Both the position numbers and the translations under genes were made by a program. 64,000 nucleotides of DNA from JAIROC01 sp031553535 (lineage in GTDB: Bacteria > Bacteroidota > Bacteroidia > Bacteroidales > WCHB1-69), in assembly GCA_031553535.1 (NCBI GenBank), contig JAVBLM010000015.1, positions 62,001 through 126,000 of the forward strand. Direction: 5' to 3'. Positions within the stretch are counted from its first letter, which is position 1; every line of letters starts with the position of its first letter. A model generated the notes under the pieces. The model saw nothing but the letters and a program-made list of their open reading frames with translations, was not told the DNA's origin and ran no database searches. This document shows positions 56,681 to 64,000 of the stretch, piece by piece.

Positions 56681-56871
56681 ATGAAAGTCGAAAAAATAAA
56701 CCTCAGCCCTCTTTATGATGAAGAACATTTTCAATTCCATACTCAATTTGCCAATTTAACAAGGAACATACCGTCGAAATACTAAAGATCGGTTCGCTAT
56801 TCGAAAATGTATATCTTCCCTGTTTCCAAAAGGAAAAAAGAGGGGATGAAGAATTAATACTTAACAGTTAG
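56681..56871 (+). pseudogene. DUF6261-like gene fragment with frameshift
   Basis: The ATG at 56681 opens MKVEKINLSPLYDEEHFQFHTQF, the same N-terminal signature as at 2268-2513, and stops after 34 codons. In a shifted frame the similarity continues (EHTVEILKIGSLFENVYLP, compared with DPVVLKIEGFYNGKYLP in the other copy) up to TAG at 56869. It is thus a frameshifted and truncated gene, about 75 bp after the repeat array. Confidence 0.6.
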
Positions 56872-56942
56872 CAATTAATAGTGATGCACAGCATTTGTTG
56901 AAAAAATGAGTTTGAAGGCTTGATTTATTCAATAATTTTTAG

Positions 56943-56950
56943 TATCTTTG
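56943..56950 (+). promoter_or_regulatory. Promoter box TATCTTTG of gyrB
   Basis: A full TAnnTTTG match, with CTTG at 56919-56922 as a -33-like element at 20-bp spacing. The start codon of gyrB is 33 bp downstream. Confidence 0.65.
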
Positions 56951-56983
56951 TATATATATAATATGATATTTTAAAAATTGATT

Positions 56984-58951
56984 ATGAGCGAATTGGATCA
57001 GAATGAAAGCACGATGAAGCAAGATTATACCGCCAGTAATATTCAGGTGTTGGAAGGCTTGGAAGCAGTTAGAAAACGTCCGGCGATGTATATCGGCGAT
57101 GTTGGCGAAAGAGGCTTGCATCATTTGGTGTACGAAGTGGTGGATAATTCCATTGATGAGGCATTGGCAGGTCATTGTAAAAATATAGAAGTTACTATCC
57201 ATCCGGATAACTCAATAAGCGTTTTAGATGACGGACGCGGTATTCCTACCGATATGCATGAAAAAGAACAACGTTCTGCATTGGAAGTAGTTTTGACCGT
57301 ATTGCATGCCGGAGGAAAATTTGATAAAGGTTCCTATAAAGTATCCGGCGGGTTGCATGGGGTAGGGGTTTCCTGCGTGAATGCATTATCCAAGTACTTA
57401 CGGGTTGAAGTTTTTCGTCAGGGAAAGCACTTTTTGCAGGAATATGCATGTGGAGAACCTCAATTTGCAGTAAAGCAGATTGGAGATTCGGATAAAACCG
57501 GTACATATATTTATTTTACGCCGGATGATACTATTTTTGATGCGGTAGTTTATAAATATTCTACCCTTGCAACTCGTTTACGGGAATTGGCATTTCTCAA
57601 TAAAGGGATCCGTCTTACATTGACGGATTTGAGAGAGCTTCCTGAAGGTGAGGAGCGGCTATCCGATGTTTTTTATTCCGAAAAAGGATTGGTAGACTTT
57701 ATTGAATATTTAGACGGAAACAGGGAGAAATTAATGGCGAATCCTATTTATATGGAGGGAGAAAAAAATGCTGTTCCCATGGAGATTGTTATGCAATATA
57801 ATACCTCCTTTTCTGAAAACCTGCACTCTTATGTGAATAATATCAACACGATAGAAGGAGGTACGCATTTAACGGGATTTCGCCGGGGATTAACAAGAAC
57901 GTTGAAGAACTATGCAGAAAAGGCTGGTATGTTCAGCAAATTAAAATTTGATATTTCTCCGGAAGATTTCAGGGAAGGGTTAACGGCGATTATTTCCGTT
58001 AAAGTACAGGAACCTCAATTCGAAGGCCAGACAAAAACAAAACTGGGGAATAGCGAAGTTGAAAGCGTCGTTAGCCAATTGGTTAGCGAAATGCTTTCTT
58101 ATTATCTGGAAGAAAACCCAAAGGAAGCCAAGTTGATCGTTGATAAAGTTGTTCTGGCGGCTACTGCTCGTCATGCGGCTCGTAAAGCGAGGGATCTGGT
58201 ACAAAGGAAAAGTGTTTTGTCCGGTTCTGGATTGCCGGGTAAGCTTTCCGATTGTTCTGATAAAGATCCTGTCAAGTGTGAATTGTTTATTGTCGAAGGG
58301 GATTCTGCAGGAGGTACGGCAAAGCAAGGCCGGGATAACAGAACCCAGGCGATTTTACCTATACGAGGTAAAATATTAAATGTGGAAAAAGCAATGCAAC
58401 ACCGCATTTTGGAAAGCGATGAAATAAAAAACATGTATACGGCTCTGGGTGTAACAATAGGTACAGAGGAAGATCCAAAGGCATTGAATATAGATAAATT
58501 AAGATATCATAAGGTTGTGATAATGACCGATGCCGATGTGGATGGAAGTCATATTGCAACATTATTACTGACATTCTACTTCCGCCATATGCGTGAACTT
58601 ATCGAACTGGGTTATATTTACATTGCTACTCCTCCTTTATATCTGGTAAAAAAAGGAAAAGAGGAAATATATTGTTGGACGGAAGAAGAACGTATTGCCA
58701 TATTGAAGTCATTCCAGGAGCAAGGTAAAGATAAGGGTATTCATGTTCAACGTTACAAAGGGCTTGGAGAGATGAATGATGAACAATTATGGTCTACAAC
58801 CATGGATCCGGCACGTCGAACATTGAGACAAGTAACAATAGATAATGCGATAGAAGCTGATTATATATTTTCCATGTTGATGGGAGATGAAGTGCCCCCC
58901 CGCAGGGAATTCATTGAAAAAAATGCACGCTATGCAAATATAGACGCTTAG
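56984..58951 (+). CDS. gyrB: DNA gyrase subunit B
   Basis: I use the ATG at 56984 (MSELDQNES) because upstream in-frame codons start from a TTG. The GHKL ATPase domain has LEAVRKRPAMYIGD, VVDNSIDEALAG, DDGRGIPTDMHE, and GGLHGVGVSCVNALS. The TOPRIM part has ELFIVEGDSAGGTAKQGR and IMTDADVDGSHI, and the C-terminal QRYKGLGEMNDEQLW and the ending are standard. At about 655 residues it is the short form typical of Bacteroidetes. With GyrA it introduces negative supercoils. Confidence 0.97.
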   Translation: MSELDQNESTMKQDYTASNIQVLEGLEAVRKRPAMYIGDVGERGLHHLVYEVVDNSIDEALAGHCKNIEVTIHPDNSISVLDDGRGIPTDMHEKEQRSALEVVLTVLHAGGKFDKGSYKVSGGLHGVGVSCVNALSKYLRVEVFRQGKHFLQEYACGEPQFAVKQIGDSDKTGTYIYFTPDDTIFDAVVYKYSTLATRLRELAFLNKGIRLTLTDLRELPEGEERLSDVFYSEKGLVDFIEYLDGNREKLMANPIYMEGEKNAVPMEIVMQYNTSFSENLHSYVNNINTIEGGTHLTGFRRGLTRTLKNYAEKAGMFSKLKFDISPEDFREGLTAIISVKVQEPQFEGQTKTKLGNSEVESVVSQLVSEMLSYYLEENPKEAKLIVDKVVLAATARHAARKARDLVQRKSVLSGSGLPGKLSDCSDKDPVKCELFIVEGDSAGGTAKQGRDNRTQAILPIRGKILNVEKAMQHRILESDEIKNMYTALGVTIGTEEDPKALNIDKLRYHKVVIMTDADVDGSHIATLLLTFYFRHMRELIELGYIYIATPPLYLVKKGKEEIYCWTEEERIAILKSFQEQGKDKGIHVQRYKGLGEMNDEQLWSTTMDPARRTLRQVTIDNAIEADYIFSMLMGDEVPPRREFIEKNARYANIDA

Positions 58952-58969
58952 TTAATATTGCTTAATATA

Positions 58970-58999
58970 AAAAAGGCTGATAATGTTATCAGCCTTTTT
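58970..58999 (+). terminator. Terminator between gyrB and the next gene
   Basis: AAAAAGGCTGATA (58970-58982) pairs with TATCAGCCTTTTT (58987-58999) around ATGT. It excludes a start upstream of it for the following gene. Confidence 0.9.
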
Positions 59000-59014
59000 G
59001 CTAAATATTACTTT

Positions 59015-59626
59015 ATGAAAATAATTTGTATCGGACTGAATTATAAAAGCCATATAAAGGAATTCTCTCATCCTGTACCGGAAAAGCCACTGTTCTTTAT
59101 GAAACCGGAGACCTCTTTATTGTTGAAGAACAGGCCTTTTTTTCTACCTGACTTTTCTCAGGATATGCAGTATGAGTTAGAACTTGTAGTTAGGATTAAC
59201 AAAGTAGGGAAGTGCATACAAAAGCGTTTCGCCCATACATATTATAATGAGGTGGGGCTGGGTATAGATTTTACGGCAAGAGACTTGCAAAAGCAATGCC
59301 GGGAAAAAGGAGAACCGTGGGAGATAGCCAAAGGCTTCGACCAGTCTGCAGTAGTAAGTAATTTTATTCCATTATCGGATTTTCCTTCCATTAATAAGTT
59401 AGATTTTCATTTAATGCATAACGGGACAAAGGTTCAGCATGGCAATACGTCGGATATGCTTTTTCCTGTTGATGATCTGATTGCATATGTTTCTCAGTTT
59501 ATCACCTTTAAAATAGGGGATGTCTTATTTACCGGTACTCCATCAGGAGTAGGAAAAATAGCCGTCAACGACCACTTAGAAGCGTATCTGGGAGATAGAA
59601 AATTATTGAACTTTCATATAAGATAA
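59015..59626 (+). CDS. Fumarylacetoacetate-hydrolase family protein
   Basis: The ATG at 59015 (MKIICIGLNYKSHIKEF) is preferred to one at 58958, which lies before the terminator. The sequence has FFMKPETSLL, the metal ligands in YELELVVRI and IDFTARDLQ, and FTGTPSGVGKI, which define the FAH fold of small hydratases, decarboxylases and oxaloacetate tautomerase-like enzymes. Substrate is not evident. It is convergent with the ABC-F gene. Confidence 0.88.
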   Translation: MKIICIGLNYKSHIKEFSHPVPEKPLFFMKPETSLLLKNRPFFLPDFSQDMQYELELVVRINKVGKCIQKRFAHTYYNEVGLGIDFTARDLQKQCREKGEPWEIAKGFDQSAVVSNFIPLSDFPSINKLDFHLMHNGTKVQHGNTSDMLFPVDDLIAYVSQFITFKIGDVLFTGTPSGVGKIAVNDHLEAYLGDRKLLNFHIR

Positions 59627-59633
59627 ATATTCA

Positions 59634-61235
59634 TTATACGTATTGATTTAAATCGATTTTATAATCAATCTCCATTTCATCTATAAAATATGCATCGTGG
59701 GAAATTAATAAAAGCGTACCTTCATAATGTTTGAGGGTAGATGTTACAATCTCAAGGCTTGCTATATCCAGGTTATTGGTAGGCTCGTCCAAAGCAAATA
59801 CATCCGGAACATGGTTGCTTACCAATAAAGAACAGAAAACCAGTTTCATCTTCTCACCGCCGCTTAATTTATCACATGTTTTATCCCAGGTATGAGAAGG
59901 AAACAGAAATCTATGAAGCATTGTTTTTAACTCATGTTCTTGAAGATTTTGTTTGTTAAACAATTGTACTTGCTCAAAAACCGTGAGTCGGTTATTTATG
60001 ATTTCATATTGCTGATCTATATAAAGGTATGTGAATGGGGCGCTAATAACGGTTCCTTCACTTGGAGAAAGTTCTCCCAACAATAACCGCAATAAAGTTG
60101 TTTTACCGGAGCCGTTTCTTCCCGAGATAACAACCCGGTCTCCACTGTGTAACTCGAAGTTCAATGGGTTCTTCCACAAAAATGATTTGCCGTATTTTAC
60201 ATTTGCGTTTTCTATCTTCACTAAATCTTTTCCTTTGTGTAAACTTGTGTTTTCTACACTTAGCTTTAATTCTTTTGCCTCCGGTAATTTCTTTCTAAGT
60301 TGTTTTAAATCTTCAGAAATAGTTTCCATCTTTTCCATATGATTACTTTGCAATCGGGTAGAACTTTTCTCGGCATTATCCTTTAGTGTTTTCATCATAA
60401 TACGGGGAACCCCTTTTTTTATGTTTTGCTTTTTTCCGCGCGATTCATGTTTTTGTTTTCTTTCGGCTGTTTCGCGAGCTGTTTTGCGAGCACTTCGCAA
60501 TGCCTTTTCTTTTTCACTAAGCTGCACCTGAAGAGCTTCCAGATGCCCTTCTTTTTGTGTTTTATAGAATTCATAATTTCCTCCATAAGCTATTACCTGG
60601 TCTTTTTGAAGCTCATAGATGAAGTCTAATAAATTTAATAATGTACGGTCATGGCTAACGACAATCATGGTCGATTTATCGTTTTCTATGAATTCATATA
60701 ACTGTTTACGGCTATCCATATCCAAATGATTAGATGGTTCATCCAATAAAATGATAGAGGGGGTATGGATAATAACTCCGGATAAAAAAACTTTGGTTTT
60801 TTCTCCTCCGCTTAGGTTTTTCATTTCCTGAGATAGTCCAATATGCGTTAGATCCCATGTTGCTAATGCAGATAATGCACGCTCTTCAATAGTCCAGTCG
60901 TCATTTAATACGGTGAAATTATCTTCGGATGTATCTCCTTTAATGATAGCATGCAATGCTTTTATTTTATTTTCTATATTAAGAGCTTGTGCAACTGTTA
61001 AGTTGTCGTACTGACCAAAATGTTGTGGAATATAGTATGGTTCCTCATCCGTAATTATTTCTCCGGAAGAAGCCGGCAAAACCGTTGCTATTATATGTAA
61101 TAAAGTTGATTTACCGGAGCCATTATCCCCAATTAATGCAATCTTTGATTCTTTGGAAACGGAAAAGCTAATATTTCGGAATAAAGGTTCTTTGTCAGGA
61201 TGAATATAGGATAGATTGTTGATTGTAATACTCAT
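59634..61235 (-). CDS. ABC-F family ATPase
   Basis: The start at 61235 (MSITINNLSYIHPDKEPLF) places the first Walker A correctly; the longer frame adds a spurious hydrophobic leader. Two ATP-binding domains (GDNGSGKSTL, LSGGEKTKVFLSG; SGRNGSGKTTLL, LSGGEKMKLVF) are joined by a charged linker of about 80 residues, and there are no membrane spans. ABC-F proteins act on the ribosome; many protect it from antibiotics that bind the exit tunnel. The long leader with a short ORF and attenuator-like hairpin fits a drug-inducible resistance factor, though this is inferred. Confidence 0.88.
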   Translation of the reverse strand: MSITINNLSYIHPDKEPLFRNISFSVSKESKIALIGDNGSGKSTLLHIIATVLPASSGEIITDEEPYYIPQHFGQYDNLTVAQALNIENKIKALHAIIKGDTSEDNFTVLNDDWTIEERALSALATWDLTHIGLSQEMKNLSGGEKTKVFLSGVIIHTPSIILLDEPSNHLDMDSRKQLYEFIENDKSTMIVVSHDRTLLNLLDFIYELQKDQVIAYGGNYEFYKTQKEGHLEALQVQLSEKEKALRSARKTARETAERKQKHESRGKKQNIKKGVPRIMMKTLKDNAEKSSTRLQSNHMEKMETISEDLKQLRKKLPEAKELKLSVENTSLHKGKDLVKIENANVKYGKSFLWKNPLNFELHSGDRVVISGRNGSGKTTLLRLLLGELSPSEGTVISAPFTYLYIDQQYEIINNRLTVFEQVQLFNKQNLQEHELKTMLHRFLFPSHTWDKTCDKLSGGEKMKLVFCSLLVSNHVPDVFALDEPTNNLDIASLEIVTSTLKHYEGTLLLISHDAYFIDEMEIDYKIDLNQYV

Positions 61236-61325
61236 GAAAATGGTTAATTTGTTTAAGAGTAGAATAAACAATAGTTTATCTAACACTTTAAAGTATTTAT
61301 ATACTTTTGTTATTAAAAAAAGGAT

Positions 61326-61471
61326 TTAAAAAAGGACCAATTTTACTATTGGTTATTGTTTTTGATTATAAAAGGTACCTGTTTTCAATAGAACCTCTTG
61401 GTATTTATTAATCAAAAAAATTTATTACGATATTTTCATTAGAGTATATATTCGTTTCGATTGCAAAAGTA
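61326..61471 (-). promoter_or_regulatory. Attenuator-like leader of the ABC-F gene
   Basis: On the minus strand a TACTTTTG box (61464-61471) precedes a leader of over 200 nt. The leader has a four-codon ORF (ATG AAA ATA TCG, then TAA, 61425-61439). Further on, ACCAAT pairs with ATTGGT (61353-61336), followed by CC and six T: a terminator-like hairpin in front of the gene. An upstream CTATTG (about 61386-61391) could pair with CAATAG in the hairpin arm as an alternative fold. Confidence 0.5.
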
Positions 61472-61539
61472 TAATTTTTTTTAATAGAAACAAAGAATAT
61501 GGGGTTGATAATTTATATTGTTTAAAATAATAGGTAAGA

Positions 61540-62448
61540 TTAAAATAATCCTTCTACAGAAAGGTATCTTTCTCCGGTGTCACATCCGATTGTTAATATT
61601 TTGGCTTTTTGCGTTAGATTCTTCGTTATTTTCCGGATTGCAGCTAAAGATGCTCCGGTGGATATTCCTGCCAATATTCCTTCTTTATCAATCAGTTCTT
61701 TTGTGTATGTATATGCCTCGGCTTTTTCTATACTGATGATTCCATCCAGAATATCCCTGTTTAACGTTTGAGGGATAAATCCTGCGCCGATACCTTGTAA
61801 GGCATGTGGATTAGGCTTTCCTCCTGATAAAACAGGGGATTCCGATGGCTCCACTCCGAATATTTGTATTTGAGGGAATTTCTCTTTCAATACTTCTCCA
61901 ATACCACTGATATGCCCGCCTGTGCCTATTCCGGTAACGAAATAATCAAAGCCTTCCGGGAAATTATTTACTATTTCTTTCGCTGTTGTTCTTTTATGTA
62001 CATCAGGGTTGGCTTGATTTTTAAATTGTTGCGGAATAAAACTGTTCTCTATAGTTTTATATAATTCATCCGCTTTTTCAATTGCTCCTTGCATGCCTAA
62101 ACTACCGGGAGTTAATACGATTTCGGCACCGTAGACTTTCATTAACTGTTGGCGTTCTTTTGACATGGATTCCGGCATGGTAAGGATTACCCGGTATCCT
62201 TTCAATTTTCCTATCCAGGCTAATCCGATACCTGTATTTCCTGAAGTAGGTTCGATGATAGTACTTCCCTGTTTTAATATTCCTTTGTTTTCAGCATCTT
62301 CTATCATGGATAATGCAATCCGGTCTTTGATACTTCCTCCCGGATTTTGTTTCTCCATTTTCATATATACTTCATGGTTTGGAAACAATTTAGGAAGGCA
62401 TATATGAGGCGTATTACCGATAGCTTCAATGTTGTTGCTGTATCTCAT
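61540..62448 (-). CDS. cysK: Cysteine synthase A
   Basis: The 302-residue PLP enzyme has the Schiff-base lysine in NPGGSIKDRIA, the substrate loop EPTSGNTGIGLAW, the phosphate-binding GIGTGGHISG, and GVEPSESPVLSGG. It replaces the acetyl group of O-acetylserine by sulfide to give cysteine. Its gene follows the serine acetyltransferase gene by 27 bp, the standard cysteine operon. Confidence 0.96.
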   Translation of the reverse strand: MRYSNNIEAIGNTPHICLPKLFPNHEVYMKMEKQNPGGSIKDRIALSMIEDAENKGILKQGSTIIEPTSGNTGIGLAWIGKLKGYRVILTMPESMSKERQQLMKVYGAEIVLTPGSLGMQGAIEKADELYKTIENSFIPQQFKNQANPDVHKRTTAKEIVNNFPEGFDYFVTGIGTGGHISGIGEVLKEKFPQIQIFGVEPSESPVLSGGKPNPHALQGIGAGFIPQTLNRDILDGIISIEKAEAYTYTKELIDKEGILAGISTGASLAAIRKITKNLTQKAKILTIGCDTGERYLSVEGLF

Positions 62449-62475
62449 AGGATAAAATTTAGTTAAACTAATAAT

Positions 62476-63273
62476 CTATTTATTGTTATTTGTTTTGATT
62501 TTCATTTCGGAAGTATAATATACTATTGAATTGGCAGGAACACTTTGCGTTAACCATACGTTTCCTCCAATAATTGAATCGTGACCAATCACCGTATCAG
62601 CTCCAAGGATAGTGGCACAAGCGTATATAATAACATTGTCTTCCACTGTTGGATGCCTTTTCATATTAGCATTATCTTTATTTATATATAATGCTCCCAA
62701 TGTAACACCCTGGTATATTTTTACATTATTACCAATGATGCAGGTTTCTCCAATAACGGTTCCTGTACCGTGGTCTAAGAAAAAGTGATTTCCAATAGTT
62801 GCTCCCGGATGGATATCAATTCCCGTTTTTGTATGGGCATATTCTGAGAATAGCCTTGGGATTATGGGAATATGAAGCAAATAGAGTTCATGGGCAATAC
62901 GATGTACCAGTAAAGCAAAAAATCCGGGGTAGGTCAGGATGACTTCTTCTAATGATTTTGCTGCAGGATCATTCTCTAATAAAGCTCTTGCGTCATCATA
63001 TAATCGTTGTTGGATCAGTGGAAGCTTTTCAAAGAATATTTCTAGCGATTTTTCTGTTTCTTTTTTGTCCAGGATTTTAGATATATTGTCAAACAGAATA
63101 TCACATGCGCATGTTAATTGGGCATGTGATTTATAGATGTTTTGCATTTCACATACAGGAAATAATTGAAGGAAGAAAATATCTATTACTGTTTCCAATT
63201 CAGCTTTGTTAACAGGGATAGAAATTGGATACGATTGAAATTTTTGAATTAATTTTGATATTTCGATATTCAT
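62476..63273 (-). CDS. cysE: Serine O-acetyltransferase
   Basis: The 265-residue protein has an N-terminal helical domain and a left-handed beta-helix with DIHPGATIGNHFFLDHGTGTVIGETCIIGNNVKIYQGVTLGA, the EpsC/CysE signature with the catalytic histidine and aspartate. The C-terminus is short (YYTSEMKIKTNNNK) and lacks the classic terminal Ile that binds CysK, so complex formation is uncertain. It starts the cysEK operon. Confidence 0.94.
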   Translation of the reverse strand: MNIEISKLIQKFQSYPISIPVNKAELETVIDIFFLQLFPVCEMQNIYKSHAQLTCACDILFDNISKILDKKETEKSLEIFFEKLPLIQQRLYDDARALLENDPAAKSLEEVILTYPGFFALLVHRIAHELYLLHIPIIPRLFSEYAHTKTGIDIHPGATIGNHFFLDHGTGTVIGETCIIGNNVKIYQGVTLGALYINKDNANMKRHPTVEDNVIIYACATILGADTVIGHDSIIGGNVWLTQSVPANSIVYYTSEMKIKTNNNK

Positions 63274-63375
63274 ATTGTTTTTTTGTTCTAGGTTTTTAAA
63301 TAATAGAAAACCATAGTTTTATATAGAAGATAGTTATAAATAGGCATATAGAAGATTTTTTCAAACTTGACGCAA

Positions 63376-63383
63376 CAAAGATA
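63376..63383 (-). promoter_or_regulatory. Promoter box TATCTTTG of the cysE-cysK operon
   Basis: CAAAGATA on the plus strand reads TATCTTTG on the minus strand, about 100 bp upstream of the cysE start, leaving a leader of roughly 95 nt. Confidence 0.6.
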
Positions 63384-63424
63384 TAAAATATTTTTATTTT
63401 TCCTAATAATAGTAAAAAGATGTG

Positions 63425-63432
63425 TAATTTTG
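63425..63432 (+). promoter_or_regulatory. Promoter box TAATTTTG of the AsmA-like gene
   Basis: A full TAnnTTTG match, 23 bp before the start codon at 63456. Confidence 0.55.
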
Positions 63433-63455
63433 TGAATGTTTTTAGCTGAGTATAT

Positions 63456-64000
63456 ATGACAGATACATTGTTGGAACAAAGTGAGAATCCTCAAAATAAA
63501 AAGAAGAGTAAAATAGTAAAGAAAATTATCGTTGTTTTTCTTTCTGTTGTTTTTTCTTTTTTGTTGCTCGCCATGATTTTGGCCTTTTTCTTTCAGGATA
63601 AGATTGCCGATATGTTTTTAACTCAATTATACAAATATACGAAAGTAGAAATAGAACATAAGAGCGTATCCTTTAGCTTGATACGAAAGTTCCCAATGGC
63701 ATCTTTACAGGTTAATGGTATTCAAGCAAAAGATCTGCAAGGAGAACATACTCTTTTAAAAGCAGATAAAATATTTTTGCAATTCAGTATTTTGGATTTG
63801 GCACGGAATAACTATACGATTCGACGAATAGATATTTCTGATGCGGATCTACATTTGATTATTAATGAAAAAGGAGAGAACAACTGGAATATTTTCCAAC
63901 TTAATGATTCTGTACAGCCGGAGAATGTGTCGGTCCGTTTGAGTATGATACAATTACATAATGTTAATTTGCTCTTTGAACATAATCAACAGAAAATAAC
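63456..64000 (+). CDS. AsmA-family protein (3' end outside window)
   Basis: The ATG at 63456 opens a frame that runs to the window end. After a basic N-terminus a membrane span follows (IIVVFLSVVFSFLLLAMILAFFF), then DKIADMFLTQLYKYTKVEIEHKSVSFSLIRKFPMASLQVNGIQAKDL, the AsmA-type start in which a membrane anchor leads into a long periplasmic beta-taco. NYTIRRIDISDADLHLIINEKGENNWNIF supports this. AsmA-like proteins move or organise phospholipids between membranes. Only the first 180 or so residues are visible. Confidence 0.85.
   Translation, partial: MTDTLLEQSENPQNKKKSKIVKKIIVVFLSVVFSFLLLAMILAFFFQDKIADMFLTQLYKYTKVEIEHKSVSFSLIRKFPMASLQVNGIQAKDLQGEHTLLKADKIFLQFSILDLARNNYTIRRIDISDADLHLIINEKGENNWNIFQLNDSVQPENVSVRLSMIQLHNVNLLFEHNQQKI

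Overview
The window is an AT-rich stretch of a Bacteroidales chromosome carrying one integrated, phage-like element. The host assignment rests on gene content (serine-palmitoyltransferase-type aminotransferase, HmuY/TonB-receptor pair, DUF2023 plus flavodoxin, PCMD-domain and DUF4105 proteins, DUF6261-like fragments) and on TAnnTTTG -7 boxes in front of many genes. The species cannot be told from the sequence alone. || Left host flank (1-6998): end of a probable sphingolipid aminotransferase gene, a GNAT-fold acyltransferase, a 42-bp tandem-repeat array beside a DUF6261-like fragment, a short-chain dehydrogenase, an OmpA-family lipoprotein and a PCMD-domain surface protein, closed by a very long perfect hairpin. 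|| Integrated element (6999-35820, about 28.8 kb): bounded by a 28-bp direct repeat that is the 3' end of tRNA-Leu(UAG); the intact tRNA lies at the right end beside a tyrosine integrase. From the left come a leftward repressor operon, rightward early genes, a complete diversity-generating retroelement (three target genes with variable repeats, one template repeat, one reverse transcriptase), a structured-RNA candidate, a primase-helicase, a PP-loop/adenine-methylase/ASCH modification cassette, and an approximately 1-kb non-coding region with AGCACTAAA iterons (candidate origin). A long rightward late operon follows: a small FtsK/HerA (A32-like) ATPase, a DUF2829/Tad2-like anti-Thoeris protein, a peptidoglycan-binding protein, an annexin-like protein, a protamine-like 32-residue peptide, a probable major coat protein with its own terminator, at least seven proteins with a C-terminal membrane anchor, a LamG-like lectin domain protein, and a lysis module (holin-like protein, unimolecular spanin, M23 peptidase, glucosaminidase). 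No terminase, portal, HK97-type capsid, tape measure or tail gene is recognisable. The best reading is a prophage of a tailless, probably membrane-containing virus that carries an adenine-mutating retroelement. That combination is the main discovery candidate. || Right host flank (35876-64000): DUF4105 protein, phosphohexomutase, mnmE, small VOC/DUF1801/DUF5131/YdeI/methyltransferase genes, a region of dispersed inverted repeats, an alkylsulfatase-like lipoprotein, hmuY with its TonB receptor, DUF2023 with flavodoxin, a cation-efflux protein, a LytS/LytTR two-component pair, a second 42-bp array beside a second broken DUF6261-like gene, gyrB, a fumarylacetoacetate-hydrolase-family gene, an ABC-F gene with an attenuator-like leader, the cysE-cysK operon and the start of an AsmA-like gene. 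|| All calls come from reading the sequence; no database search, structure prediction or composition calculation was run.
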